From an uncultured Acidobacteriota bacterium (lineage in GTDB: Bacteria > Acidobacteriota > Vicinamibacteria > Vicinamibacterales > CAVVIG01), in the NCBI GenBank assembly GCA_902825985.1, contig CADEDC010000001.1, forward strand, positions 73,077-121,127: a DNA stretch of 48,051 bases. The letters are read 5' to 3'. The notes under the pieces were generated by a model, which saw only the letters and a list, made by a program, of their open reading frames with translations, did no database searches and was not told the origin of the DNA. The position numbers and the translations under genes are program-made. How positions within the stretch are numbered: position 1 is the stretch's first letter; each line of letters begins with the position of its first letter. Positions 17,267 through 24,946 of the stretch are shown piece after piece.

Positions 17267-17920
17267 TCAATAGCGTCGCTTCTGTTGTCGGACGATGTCG
17301 AACTTCGCTGTATCGGCGATGGCCATCACCGCCATGACCCCCGCCTGGACCGGATCCGACACCACGAGATCGGCCATGTCCGGCACGCTGCCAGCCATGT
17401 TCAGGGAGATGACGATCAACCCCTTCGCCCGGACCTCCTGCACGGCGTTGGCGATGTCTCCGCCCATCAGCGACCCGGCCAGGACGCACAGCCTGACGCG
17501 CGGCAGCCGGACCAGGGCGCGGACGGCCGCCGCCAGCGCCTCCTCGCCGACCAGCGGAATGGTGTCGATGGAAATGCGCTCCCCCCGGATATTGTGGCGG
17601 TCGGCTTCCGTAATCGCGCCGAGCGCCACCTGCCCCACCTGGGCGCCGCCCCCCATGATGATGATCCGCTTGCCGTAGAGCTTGGCGAATGACGGAATGA
17701 CCTCGACCGAGCGGACGCCTGGGACGTGGCTGAGCTCATCTATTGCCGGCTCACCGGTCCCCTCGGTGGAGAACTCGAGATAAATCTGTGCTTCGAGGGC
17801 ATCCCGGTCGAGGATATCGACGTGAACGATGTTCGCCTGATGCTGCGCCAGCACCTTCGTCAACCCGAAGAGGATGCCGGGCTGGTTGTTGACGGACGTC
17901 ACGACGGCGTAGGCGGGCAT
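17267..17920 (-). CDS. ACT-domain protein with DUF5612-like C-terminal domain
   Basis: Protein of 217 residues. An N-terminal ACT domain (about 4-75; VNNQPGILFGLTKVLAQ is the typical ligand-binding turn) is followed by a C-terminal domain (about 83-210) that resembles DUF5612/COG2061. Some members of that group have been predicted to be allosteric amino-acid-responsive regulators, for example of homoserine dehydrogenase; no experimental role is assumed here. The ATG at 17920 is 6 nt below a TACAGT -10 box, which suggests a leaderless mRNA. It is probably cotranscribed with the kinase downstream, or terminates in the 66-nt gap. Confidence 0.8.
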   Translation of the reverse strand: MPAYAVVTSVNNQPGILFGLTKVLAQHQANIVHVDILDRDALEAQIYLEFSTEGTGEPAIDELSHVPGVRSVEVIPSFAKLYGKRIIIMGGGAQVGQVALGAITEADRHNIRGERISIDTIPLVGEEALAAAVRALVRLPRVRLCVLAGSLMGGDIANAVQEVRAKGLIVISLNMAGSVPDMADLVVSDPVQAGVMAVMAIADTAKFDIVRQQKRRY

Positions 17921-17926
17921 CCCGCG

Positions 17927-17932
17927 ACTGTA
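17927..17932 (-). promoter_or_regulatory. -10 box giving a leaderless start for the ACT gene
   Basis: TACAGT on the minus strand is exactly 6 nt before the ATG at 17920. A weak -35 (TTTTGC) can be placed 17 nt further upstream. The same -10-to-ATG distance recurs before two other genes in the window. Confidence 0.5.
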
Positions 17933-17989
17933 GCACGAGCATAAAGCCCGCAAAAGCAGGCAGTTGCCTTGCAGGCCCCGGTGTGGCCG

Positions 17990-18922
17990 ATGCGCAACGC
18001 TGCTGTTCCGATCGACCGCCGCAGACGTCGTTCGGCCACCGCCGTCATCGTGGCCTGGCTCGCGGCGTCGGTCGTCGGCTGTCGCAGCGCGTCGACCGCG
18101 ATCTCCGAACCATCCGGCTCCAAGTGTCAGGTCACGGTGACGAACTCGCTCGCACTGGTGCCGGCGTCGGGCGGCAGCGGCACATTGACGGTGACCACCG
18201 CGCGCGACTGCACCTGGGTCGTCTCGAGCGGTGCCGCCTGGCTGACGGTGCTGAGCGGCAGCAGCGGGCAGGGCGACGGCGTCAGCAGCTATCGCGCGGC
18301 GGCGAACACGGCGGCCGATCCACGCCACGGCACGCTTGCCGTCAACGACACCGACGTGACCCTGGTGCAGGACGCGCCGTGCGCGTTCACGGTGACGCCG
18401 GCCGCGTTTGCCGCGCCAGCCGAGGGGCTGGCGGGTCAGGTCCGGCTGGCAACCGCCGATGCGTGCGAGTGGGTCACCACGACTGACGTCGAGTGGCTGC
18501 GAATCGAACCAGGGGGGCGCGGTCCGCGGACCCTGACGCTCACCGTGAGTGCCAACAGCGGCGGTTCGCGCCGCGGTCAGGTCGTCGTCGCCGGCGAAAC
18601 GATTGCGGTGGTGCAGGAGGGGGCGGCACCGGTGCCAGTGCCGGGGCCGGGGCCTCCGGCGCTGTGCAGGTACGAGTTGGCGCCGACCGGGCTCCCCGTG
18701 CCGAATGGCGGCGGTCTCGGTACCTTCGAGGTGCTCGTCGCGACCGGCTGCCGCTGGACGGCCCAGCCGTCGGCTGATTGGATCACCGTGGTGGCCGGCG
18801 GCAGCGGCGCTGGCGCCGGTGCCGTGTCCTTCCAGGCCGCACCCAAGAGCGGCAGCGGCGGGCGGGTGGGAACGATCCGGGTCGGCGACCAGACGTTTAC
18901 AATCACGCAGGGGACGCCGTAA
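17990..18922 (+). CDS. Lipoprotein with three BACON-like domains
   Basis: Exported lipoprotein of 310 residues. An Arg-rich N-region and hydrophobic stretch lead to the lipobox VVGC, with Cys31 as the lipid anchor. Three tandem all-beta units follow (about 45-125, 128-215, 230-308). Each starts with a Cys (CQVTV, CAFTV, CRYEL), has a C.W...(S)..W pattern (CTWVVSSGAAWLTV, CEWVTTTDVEWLRI, CRWTAQPSADWITV) and ends in a VxQ strand, the signature of BACON domains. These are thought to bind carbohydrate or mucin-like ligands, with no enzyme activity. A Pro/Gly linker (PVPVPGPGPP) separates units 2 and 3. The start is the ATG at 17990; a TTG seven codons upstream is also in frame. Confidence 0.85.
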   Translation: MRNAAVPIDRRRRRSATAVIVAWLAASVVGCRSASTAISEPSGSKCQVTVTNSLALVPASGGSGTLTVTTARDCTWVVSSGAAWLTVLSGSSGQGDGVSSYRAAANTAADPRHGTLAVNDTDVTLVQDAPCAFTVTPAAFAAPAEGLAGQVRLATADACEWVTTTDVEWLRIEPGGRGPRTLTLTVSANSGGSRRGQVVVAGETIAVVQEGAAPVPVPGPGPPALCRYELAPTGLPVPNGGGLGTFEVLVATGCRWTAQPSADWITVVAGGSGAGAGAVSFQAAPKSGSGGRVGTIRVGDQTFTITQGTP

Positions 18923-18924
18923 TC

Positions 18925-19383
18925 ATGTCGACGTCGACGCCGGGACAGACGCGAGACCAGCTTGCGGGCCGATGCCGCGGCCTCGGCGGCATCCTTTCGC
19001 TGTGTGGGTGGCTGCTCGTGGCGGCCGCGTGCGCCAGCCAGCCGTCCGGTCCCACCGGCCGCCTGAACGAGCAGATCGTGGTCCCGATCGGCGGAACCGT
19101 GCGCCTTCCCGATGCCCGCTTCTCGATCCGGTTCGACGAAGTCACCGGCGATTCCCGGTGTCCCGCCGATGCGCTGTGCCTCCTCGGCGGCGACGCGGTC
19201 GTCGCGGTGACCATCACGCCGCGTCCCGGCTCGGCCGTGCGCTATGAATTGCACACCGCCGGCCCAGCGGCGATCCGCCACAGTGGCTTCACGGTGACCC
19301 TCGAGCAGCTGTCGCCGTACCCGTTCAGCGGGCAGCCCATCGACCCGGCGACCTATGAGGCCACGCTGCGGGTGACCGGCTGA
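18925..19383 (+). CDS. Small hypothetical lipoprotein
   Basis: Lipoprotein of 152 residues starting at the ATG at 18925, 2 nt after the BACON gene stop, so the two are likely cotranscribed. The signal is WLLVAAAC, with lipid-modified Cys36. The mature part is a predicted beta-rich domain with a paired-cysteine motif, SRCPADALCLLGGDA, which I have seen as a recurring feature of small uncharacterised lipoproteins of soil bacteria (SRCP..v.C..aG.A). No enzyme motif. It would sit in the periplasm or on the outer membrane, perhaps partnering the BACON lipoprotein. Function unknown. Confidence 0.75.
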   Translation: MSTSTPGQTRDQLAGRCRGLGGILSLCGWLLVAAACASQPSGPTGRLNEQIVVPIGGTVRLPDARFSIRFDEVTGDSRCPADALCLLGGDAVVAVTITPRPGSAVRYELHTAGPAAIRHSGFTVTLEQLSPYPFSGQPIDPATYEATLRVTG

Positions 19384-19399
19384 CGGCCGTCCGCAGGCC

Positions 19400-19417
19400 G
19401 GCAGGCTCGGCAGGCTC
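19400..19417. repeat. 9-bp tandem duplication GGCAGGCTC x2
   Basis: GGCAGGCTC occurs twice in direct succession in the 83-bp gap before sodC. It is short enough to be a slippage product; I assign no function. Confidence 0.5.
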
Positions 19418-19466
19418 GACTGGTGTACATTGGTGACCGGCTTCGTGGATATTTTGTGGAGGTGAC

Positions 19467-19964
19467 ATGCGCACGCTGTGGAGTTTGGCGATCGGTCTCA
19501 TATTGACCGTAGGGGTGGCCGCGCAATCGGCGGCACAGGCAAAAGCGGACATCAAGGATGCCAAGGGGCAGAGCATCGGTTCGGCGACCCTGGCGGAGAC
19601 GCCGCACGGCGTCCTGCTGACGGTCAATCTGACCGCCGCACCGGTGGGACGGCACGCGTTCCATCTGCACGCGGTCGGCAAGTGCGAGGCGCCGTTCACC
19701 ACGGCGGGCGGGCACCTGAACCCCGCGAACAAGAAGCACGGCATCAAGAGCGCCGAGGGCGCCCACGGGGGCGACCTGCCGAACGTCACGGTGCCGGCCG
19801 GTGGCGCGCTGTCGTTCGAAGTCCTCGCGCATGGCGTGACGATGGCGCAGGTGCTGGACGCCGACGGCGCCGCGGTGGTGATGCACCAGGGCGTGGATGA
19901 CTATGCCACCGACCCGGCGGGCGCGGCGGGCGACCGTATCGCCTGCGGCGTCGTCGCCCGGTAG
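19467..19964 (+). CDS. sodC: Periplasmic Cu/Zn superoxide dismutase
   Basis: SodC of 165 residues. A signal peptide covers about 1-24 (LAIGLILTVGVAAQSAAQA). All metal ligands are present: Cu by His66, His68 (HAFHLH), His83 and His140; Zn by the bridging His83 (GGHLNP), His91, His100 and Asp103 (GAHGGDLPN). Cys73 and Cys160 can form the conserved disulfide, and Arg157 in GDRIACGV is the active-site arginine. It would convert periplasmic superoxide to peroxide and oxygen. The ATG at 19467 has a strong GGAGGTGA site. It is the usual size for bacterial SodC and appears intact. A GC hairpin follows. Confidence 0.95.
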   Translation: MRTLWSLAIGLILTVGVAAQSAAQAKADIKDAKGQSIGSATLAETPHGVLLTVNLTAAPVGRHAFHLHAVGKCEAPFTTAGGHLNPANKKHGIKSAEGAHGGDLPNVTVPAGGALSFEVLAHGVTMAQVLDADGAAVVMHQGVDDYATDPAGAAGDRIACGVVAR

Positions 19965-19990
19965 GCCGCGTCTCCGGCCCTTAGCAGGGA

Positions 19991-20012
19991 AGGCCGGCCG
20001 CGGGGCCGGCCT
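19991..20012. terminator. Possible bidirectional terminator between sodC and the convergent gene
   Basis: AGGCCGGC (19991-19998) is a perfect inverted match to GCCGGCCT (20005-20012) with a 6-base loop. It lies in the 100-bp gap between two convergent genes, the expected place for a shared terminator, but has no T-run. Confidence 0.4.
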
Positions 20013-20064
20013 GGTTCGGTTGTCGCCCCGCTCCGGCGGCCGTCGGCGACCGTCGCGTGCCGCC

Positions 20065-20622
20065 TCAGCGGGTGAACGAACTGGCCGGTGACGGGCACGC
20101 GCCCGTCACCTCACGCAGCGACGTCGCGCGGAATTCCTTCCAATCCATCCGCTCGTCCCCGCGCCCGGCGTTGGCGTCCGTTCCGGTCTGCGCATGCGAG
20201 CCCGATCCCGTCGCACCGTGCCGCGAGGCGGTCGCTTGGTCGTCCTGCCGGTCGGCGCGTTCGTCGTAGACGCCAATCACCTCGACCCGCTTGCCCACGA
20301 GCGCCTTCAACCGGTCGTCGCTGAGTCCCGCGATTTTGTACAGCGGACCCAGATCGGCGGTCGGCGGCGCGGACGCCCCGCTGCTGCCCACCGCATCGGA
20401 CGCGGCGGTACCTGCGGTACCCACCGGACCGCCAGCATCGGTGTAGGTCAGGATGTAATCGTCGGCGGCGCCGCCCACGGTCGACGCGTCGGGAATGTGT
20501 CCGGGAATGTCCTGCGCTCGCGTGAGGCATCCCACGAGCCTGGTCGACGACTGCGCTGGCAGCGGTGCGGTCGAGCACAGCACCAGCAGCCCGGCGCCGC
20601 TCAGCAGAAACCGCCTGTCCAT
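20065..20622 (-). CDS. Secreted hypothetical protein
   Basis: Protein of 185 residues with a signal peptide (RRFLLSGAGLLVLCSTAPLPAQ). The mature part contains LVGCLTRA, a DDYILTYTDAGG segment, LYKIAGLSDDRLKALVGKR and VEVIGVYD, the order seen in small secreted acidobacterial proteins with an OB-like beta-barrel pattern; no catalytic motif. The C-terminal third is polar and low-complexity (Asp, Gln, Gly, Thr). The ATG at 20622 is chosen because the AGGAG site is then 8 nt away; the ATG at 20628 leaves only 2 nt. Divergent from the next gene with an 84-bp gap. Function unknown. Confidence 0.7.
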   Translation of the reverse strand: MDRRFLLSGAGLLVLCSTAPLPAQSSTRLVGCLTRAQDIPGHIPDASTVGGAADDYILTYTDAGGPVGTAGTAASDAVGSSGASAPPTADLGPLYKIAGLSDDRLKALVGKRVEVIGVYDERADRQDDQATASRHGATGSGSHAQTGTDANAGRGDERMDWKEFRATSLREVTGACPSPASSFTR

Positions 20623-20694
20623 GGTCATCGCTCCTCTCGCGTCTGCCGGGTGCAACCGCGGGGCCACGAGCGGAGCGCCCGGCCGCGACTGGAC

Positions 20695-20700
20695 TAGACT
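20695..20700 (+). promoter_or_regulatory. -10 box giving a leaderless start for the IMPDH-family gene
   Basis: TAGACT lies 6 nt before the ATG at 20707. No good -35 is visible. The distance matches that before the ACT-domain gene and the AI-2E-type transporter gene. Confidence 0.45.
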
Positions 20701-20706
20701 GCACGC

Positions 20707-22188
20707 ATGGACCTGCTCGAGTTCGTGCGCGGCTGTACGTTCGACGATTTTCTGCTGACCCCTCAGTGTGGCGTGCTGCCGCGGCGCGACCCGCACCTGG
20801 TGGACCTGTCGGCGCGCTTCTCCCGTCGCATCGTGCTGCGCCGTCCGATCGTCTCGGCGAACATGGACACCGTGACCCGCGCCGCGATGGCGATCGTCCT
20901 CGCCGAGGAAGGTGGCCTCGGCATCGTCGATCGGGGGTTCCGGTCCGGCGACATCGGCCCGCAGATCGCCGAGATCGCCACCGTGAAGCGGACGCAACAC
21001 GGCGTGATCGCCGATCCCCATAGCATCGCCGAGACCCAGACGGTCGACGAGGCGCGCCGGCTGATGATGCGCACGCGGGTCGGCACGCTGGCGGTCGTCG
21101 ACGATCATCGACGGCTGCGCGGCCTGCTCACCGAGCGGGACGTGCGATTCGTCCCGGCCGGCGTCGCCGTGGAGGCACGCATGACACCGCGCGCGCGGCT
21201 CGTCGTCCACGAGGGACCGGTGGCGCTGCCCGATGCGGAGCGCATCATGGTGGAGCGCAAGGTGAAGAAGCTGCCGTTGGTCGCCGCCGACGGCACCCTC
21301 ATCGGGCTCATCACCGCCAAGGATCTCATCAAGCAGGCACGACATCCCTTCGCGACGCGTGACGGCCGCGGTCGTCTGCGCGTCGGTGCGGCGGTCGGGG
21401 CGACCGGCGACTACCTGGAGCGCGCCGTCGAGGTCGTGCGCGCCGGCGCGGACGTGATCGTGATCGACATCGCGCACGGTCACTCGCTGGTGATGGAGCG
21501 CGCGCTCCGCGACGTCCGCTCGCGCTGTCCGGACGTCGACATCGTCGCCGGCAATGTCGCGACCGGTGAGGGCGCCCGCTTTCTGCTGGATCGCGGCGCC
21601 GATGCCATCAAGGTCGGCATCGGGCCCGGCGGCGGCTGCTCGACGCGGCTGACCACGAACTTCGGCGTCCCGCAGGTGGAGGCGCTCGTGCGCTGCCGCC
21701 AGGCGATCGGCGAGGCGGTGCCGCTCATCGCTGACGGTGGCATCCGCCGCGACGGCGCGCTGGCGCAGGCGCTGCTGTTCGGCGGCGATACCGTGATGCT
21801 GGGCAGCGCGTTCGCCGGCACCGACGAGGCGCCGGGCGAGATCGTCCAGAAGTCGGTGGTGGTGCCGGAATCGCAGAAGGTGGTGCAGGTGCCCTTCAAG
21901 GTGTTCCGCGGCATGGCCTCGATTGGCGCCGTGCGCGATCGTCTCGACATCGAGGATTCGGAACCGGGTGAAGTCGAGGCGATTGGCGCCGAGGGGATCG
22001 AAGTGAGCGTCCCGGCGCGTGGCTCGGCCCGCACGGTGATCCACGACATGCTCAAGCACCTGTGTTCGGCAATCAGCTACGGCGGCGCGACGAGCCTGGC
22101 GGAACTCCAGCGGAGTTTCCAGGCGGATCCCGCACGCTATCTCGTCAAGCTGAGCGGTGCCGGGCGGACGGAATCATTCCAGCGCTGA
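20707..22188 (+). CDS. IMP dehydrogenase / GMP reductase family protein (divergent)
   Basis: Protein of 493 residues with the IMPDH layout: barrel start [17 protein letters not shown], two CBS motifs (about 97-210), then [18 protein letters not shown], catalytic loop [11 protein letters not shown] with Cys311, and [10 protein letters not shown]. In typical IMPDH the loop reads GIGPGSICTTR. The flap of IMPDH carries an Arg-Tyr pair that activates water; here the equivalent stretch after [10 protein letters not shown] reads [11 protein letters not shown], so I do not see that pair. It may be a GMP reductase, a divergent IMPDH or a related enzyme. CBS domains suggest nucleotide regulation. The length is normal. 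The guaB or guaC symbol is withheld for this reason. Confidence 0.82.
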   Translation: MDLLEFVRGCTFDDFLLTPQCGVLPRRDPHLVDLSARFSRRIVLRRPIVSANMDTVTRAAMAIVLAEEGGLGIVDRGFRSGDIGPQIAEIATVKRTQHGVIADPHSIAETQTVDEARRLMMRTRVGTLAVVDDHRRLRGLLTERDVRFVPAGVAVEARMTPRARLVVHEGPVALPDAERIMVERKVKKLPLVAADGTLIGLITAKDLIKQARHPFATRDGRGRLRVGAAVGATGDYLERAVEVVRAGADVIVIDIAHGHSLVMERALRDVRSRCPDVDIVAGNVATGEGARFLLDRGADAIKVGIGPGGGCSTRLTTNFGVPQVEALVRCRQAIGEAVPLIADGGIRRDGALAQALLFGGDTVMLGSAFAGTDEAPGEIVQKSVVVPESQKVVQVPFKVFRGMASIGAVRDRLDIEDSEPGEVEAIGAEGIEVSVPARGSARTVIHDMLKHLCSAISYGGATSLAELQRSFQADPARYLVKLSGAGRTESFQR

Positions 22189-22269
22189 TCGACCGGTGCG
22201 CGCGTGCTGCCGTTCGTCATCGGCTGACGGACGTTCGCCGGGAGGGCGGCTCGGCGACGCGGTGCCGCG

Positions 22270-23313
22270 TCAGGCGGGGGATCCGGCGACCGCCCGCCGG
22301 TCGTCAGCCGGTGTCAGCTCGAACGCCTGGGCCAGCAGTTCGTAGGAACGCCGGCGCGCCTCGTGCTGGTGGGTGATCGTCACCAGCATGAGCTCGTCGG
22401 CCCCGTAGGCGCGGACAATCGTTTCGAGCTGCTCGCGGACCCGTGCCGGCGTGCCGACGGTCCAGCGGCGGTGGTGGCCCAGCGCCTCGGCGGCCTCCGG
22501 ATGGTCACGCAGGAACTGGACGGCGGTGTCGACCGGCGGAATCGGCCCCGGCTGTCCCTGCAGGAAGCGGACGAAACCCATCCGGGCGCTCGCCGCGACG
22601 CGCTCGGCCGCCTCGTCGGTCTCGGCGCACAGGGCCCACGACGCGACGATCACCCGCGGCTCGGGCTGCGTCGCGGTAGGCTGGAACGTCTCACGGTAGC
22701 GCCGGGCGATCGCGGCGCCATCCGGATTGATGAAGTCGGCAAACGCGTACGGGAGGCCGAGCTCGGCAGCCCAGACGCCGCTCTGGGCCGACGAGCCGAG
22801 CAGCCACGGCGCCGGGCGGGACGGACTGCCCGGCAGGTGGCTGAGGCGGGCGAAGCGATGCCCGGCTGGCAGCGTGTCGTAGAGATAACCGAGCAGTTCC
22901 GCCAGCTGGTGCGGGAAGTCGTCGGGCGCCGGCTGGCGGCGATCGCGCTGCAGTGCGTAGGCGGTCATCGGGTCGGTGCCGGCGGCGCGGCCCAATCCGA
23001 GATCGATGCGGTTCGGGAACAGACCGCTCAGCATGGAAAAGGTCTCGGCGACCTTGAGCGGACTGTAGTGGGGCAGCATGACACCGCCCGATCCAACCCG
23101 GATGCGATGCGTGGATGCCGCAATCGGCCCCATCAGCGCCTCGGGACTGGCGCAGGCGAGCATCGCCGTGCCGTGGTGCTCGGCGACCCAGTAGCGTCGG
23201 TAGCCGAGGCGATCGGCGAGCTGGGCGAGATCGACCGATCGCTGCAGCGCGTCGCCGCTGGTCGACCCGGCCGACACCGGCGATTGGTCGAGCACGCTCA
23301 CACTTACGGGCAC
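22270..23313 (-). CDS. LLM class flavin-dependent oxidoreductase
   Basis: Luciferase-like monooxygenase of 347 residues, close to the YhbW type. The TIM-barrel begins VSVLDQSPV and has the family features YWVAEHH, GSGGVMLPHYSP, PNRIDLGLGRAAGTDP and ADFINPDG. These enzymes use reduced flavin and oxygen or act on F420; this subgroup is FMN-type and has no known physiological substrate. The start is GTG (complement of 23311-23313) with GAGGAG 7 nt upstream. A 15-bp tandem repeat lies just before this leader. Same strand as the dioxygenase and yceI genes, but separated by a 114-nt gap with the repeat, so it may have its own promoter. Confidence 0.87.
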   Translation of the reverse strand: MPVSVSVLDQSPVSAGSTSGDALQRSVDLAQLADRLGYRRYWVAEHHGTAMLACASPEALMGPIAASTHRIRVGSGGVMLPHYSPLKVAETFSMLSGLFPNRIDLGLGRAAGTDPMTAYALQRDRRQPAPDDFPHQLAELLGYLYDTLPAGHRFARLSHLPGSPSRPAPWLLGSSAQSGVWAAELGLPYAFADFINPDGAAIARRYRETFQPTATQPEPRVIVASWALCAETDEAAERVAASARMGFVRFLQGQPGPIPPVDTAVQFLRDHPEAAEALGHHRRWTVGTPARVREQLETIVRAYGADELMLVTITHQHEARRRSYELLAQAFELTPADDRRAVAGSPA

Positions 23314-23331
23314 GGGACCACTCCTCGTATA

Positions 23332-23373
23332 ACGCCGCGCGGTAGAACGCCGCGCGGTATGACGCCGCGCGGA
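23332..23373. repeat. Three tandem 15-bp repeats (ACGCCGCGCGGT + 3)
   Basis: ACGCCGCGCGG begins at 23332, 23347 and 23362, an exact 15-bp period. Each unit contains the self-complementary core CCGCGCGG. The array lies 19-60 bp upstream of the LLM gene start codon, in the gap after the dioxygenase gene. The palindromic core at 1.5-turn spacing could bind a dimeric protein or could fold as RNA; its function is unknown. Confidence 0.8.
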
Positions 23374-23427
23374 TGCGCTGGCACCACCGGGTCGAATCCG
23401 GCGGCAGCACGAGTATAGAGGCTCGCG

Positions 23428-24240
23428 CTATCCGAACTGTACCGACCGCTTCGTCATCGACCCGTAGGCAAAGCCGGTAATCGGGAAGCGCACGTCGCCG
23501 GGGCGGTCGACCGCGGCACCCAGGGCCGCCAGTGCCGGGACGAAGTGCTCGTGTGTCGGCAGTGCGAGGCGGACCCCCGGCGCGCGACGCCGGTAGTCGA
23601 GCATCGCGTCGACGTCCTGGCGAGCCAGCGCGTCGCCGGCCCAGGCATCGAATTCCGCCGCCCAGGCCGGCACCGGCGCATCGGCAGCGAAGTCGACGGC
23701 TCCCAGGTTGTGGGTCAGGAATCCGCTGCCGACGATGAGCACGCGCTCGTCGCGCAGCGGCGCCAGCGCCCGTCCCAACTCGAACATCGCCGCCGGGTCC
23801 AGCGACGGCAGCGAGACCTGCAGTACCGGGATGTCGGCGTCGGGATACATCGCCAGCAGCGGTACGTAGGCGCCGTGATCCAGCCCGCGCGCCGGATCGT
23901 CGTGGACCGGCCGGGTCGGCGACAACAGCTGCCGGACCCGGGTCGCCAGCGCCGGTGCCCCGGGTGCGGCGTAGCGCGCCTGGTAGTACCTCGCCGGAAA
24001 GCCGTAGAAATCGTAGAGCAGCGGCACCGGTGTGGTCGCACCGATCGTGATCGGCCGCTGTTCCCAGTGCGCCGACAGCATCAGGATACCGGCCGGCCGC
24101 TCCACGCGGCCGGCCCACTGCCGCAACTCGCCGACCCAGCCGCGATCGTCGAGAAGGAACGGCGAGCCGTGCGCCACGAACAGCGCGGGCATCCGCTCGG
24201 GGCGCGCGCCGTCGAACGACGCGTCAGGTGCCATCGACAT
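23428..24240 (-). CDS. ygiD: DODA/YgiD-type extradiol ring-cleavage dioxygenase
   Basis: LigB-superfamily dioxygenase of 270 residues. Zn/Fe ligands and catalytic histidines are visible: His24 (FVAHGSPF), His58 (LSAHWE), His122 (LDHGAYVPL), His177 (GFLTHN) and His230/His232 (PTHEHFVP). The tail GFAYGSMTKRSVQFG is typical of the 4,5-DOPA extradiol dioxygenase group. It opens catechol rings of substrates such as DOPA-like compounds; the physiological substrate is unknown. It follows yceI with a 32-nt gap on the same strand and probably shares the yceI promoter. The ATG at 24240 has a GGAG 10 nt upstream; an ATG two codons later is equally possible. Confidence 0.85.
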   Translation of the reverse strand: MSMAPDASFDGARPERMPALFVAHGSPFLLDDRGWVGELRQWAGRVERPAGILMLSAHWEQRPITIGATTPVPLLYDFYGFPARYYQARYAAPGAPALATRVRQLLSPTRPVHDDPARGLDHGAYVPLLAMYPDADIPVLQVSLPSLDPAAMFELGRALAPLRDERVLIVGSGFLTHNLGAVDFAADAPVPAWAAEFDAWAGDALARQDVDAMLDYRRRAPGVRLALPTHEHFVPALAALGAAVDRPGDVRFPITGFAYGSMTKRSVQFG

Positions 24241-24272
24241 CGGGATAGTGCTCCAGTCGTCTCGCGTCGCGG

Positions 24273-24821
24273 TCAGGCCCCGGCGACAGCCTGGATCGAC
24301 AGCGCGACATGGACCTCGTCGCCTACGAGGAACCCCCCGGTCTCGAGTGCCGCGTTCCAGTTGAGCCCGAAGTCCTTGCGGTTGATCGTCATCTCAGCCT
24401 CGAAGCCGGCGCGTTCGTTGCCCCAGGGATCCCGGGCGACGCCGAGGAACGACACCGGCAGCACGATGGCCTTCGCCACGCCGCGGATGGTCAGCGTTCC
24501 GGCCACGTCGAACAGGGCGGGGCCCCGCCGCGTGACGCCGGTGCTCGCGAACGTCAGCGTCGGGTAGTGCTCGGCATCGAAGAAGTCGGCCGAGCGCAGG
24601 TGCGCATCGCGCTTCGGCTCGTTGGTGTCGATACTGCCGGCCTGGATGGTGACCTGCACCGAGGAGCGCTCGGGCGCCGCCTCATCGAGGGTGACGGTGC
24701 CGGAGAATTCGCGGAAGCTGCCGCGCACCTTCGTGATCAGGTGGCGAACCGCGAAGAGCGCCTCGGAGTGCGACCGGTCGATCTCGAGGGTGCGGGCGGC
24801 GATGGCTGGGGCAGGTGTCAT
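24273..24821 (-). CDS. YceI-family polyisoprenoid-binding protein
   Basis: YceI-fold lipocalin-like protein of 182 residues without a signal peptide, so cytosolic. Family features are IDRSHSEALFAVRHL (start of the barrel), VRGSFREFSGTVTLD, DTNEPKRDAHLRSADFFD and TINRKDFGLNWN. These proteins bind isoprenoid chains such as quinone precursors and are often induced by oxidants or electrophiles. The ATG at 24821 is preferred because TGGAGG lies 7 nt upstream; an earlier ATG five codons up lacks a ribosome site. Probably the first gene of a two-gene unit with the ring-cleavage dioxygenase, which suggests a response to quinones or catechols (inference). Confidence 0.9.
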   Translation of the reverse strand: MTPAPAIAARTLEIDRSHSEALFAVRHLITKVRGSFREFSGTVTLDEAAPERSSVQVTIQAGSIDTNEPKRDAHLRSADFFDAEHYPTLTFASTGVTRRGPALFDVAGTLTIRGVAKAIVLPVSFLGVARDPWGNERAGFEAEMTINRKDFGLNWNAALETGGFLVGDEVHVALSIQAVAGA

Positions 24822-24867
24822 GAAGGTCCTCCACATGGCGGCGCCCGGAGCAGGCGCAACGCAACGG

Positions 24868-24901
24868 TAGTCACTATAAAATAGGAAGTGACTAGTGTCA
24901 A
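24868..24901 (-). promoter_or_regulatory. Near-consensus sigma-70 promoter with overlapping palindromic operator for yceI
   Basis: On the minus strand TTGACA (complement of 24896-24901) and TATAGT (complement of 24873-24878) are 17 bp apart, the ideal spacing. An 8-bp inverted repeat, TAGTCACT at 24868-24875 and AGTGACTA at 24887-24894, covers the -10 and spacer with an 11-bp AT-rich centre. A strong promoter covered by a palindrome implies a repressor, which could be of the HxlR, MarR or similar type. The regulator gene is not in the window. Confidence 0.8.
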
Positions 24902-24934
24902 GTATGTCGTCCGGCGACGGCGGCGCCCTCCGGG

Positions 24935-24940
24935 TATGCT
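24935..24940 (+). promoter_or_regulatory. -10 box giving a leaderless start for the AI-2E-type transporter
   Basis: TATGCT is followed by GGACGC and then the ATG at 24947, a distance of 6 nt. No clear -35 is present and no ribosome site precedes the ATG, so a leaderless mRNA is likely. Confidence 0.45.
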
Positions 24941-24946
24941 GGACGC

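Noticed and set aside
17969..17989. TTG start for the BACON lipoprotein
   Set aside because: The ATG at 17990 gives a normal lipoprotein signal (short basic N-region then lipobox); the TTG adds residues without benefit.
20065..22059. Long minus-strand frame through the whole IMPDH-family gene
   Set aside because: It reads antisense to clear CBS and catalytic motifs. Only its end (20065-20622) encodes a plausible secreted protein with its own ribosome site.
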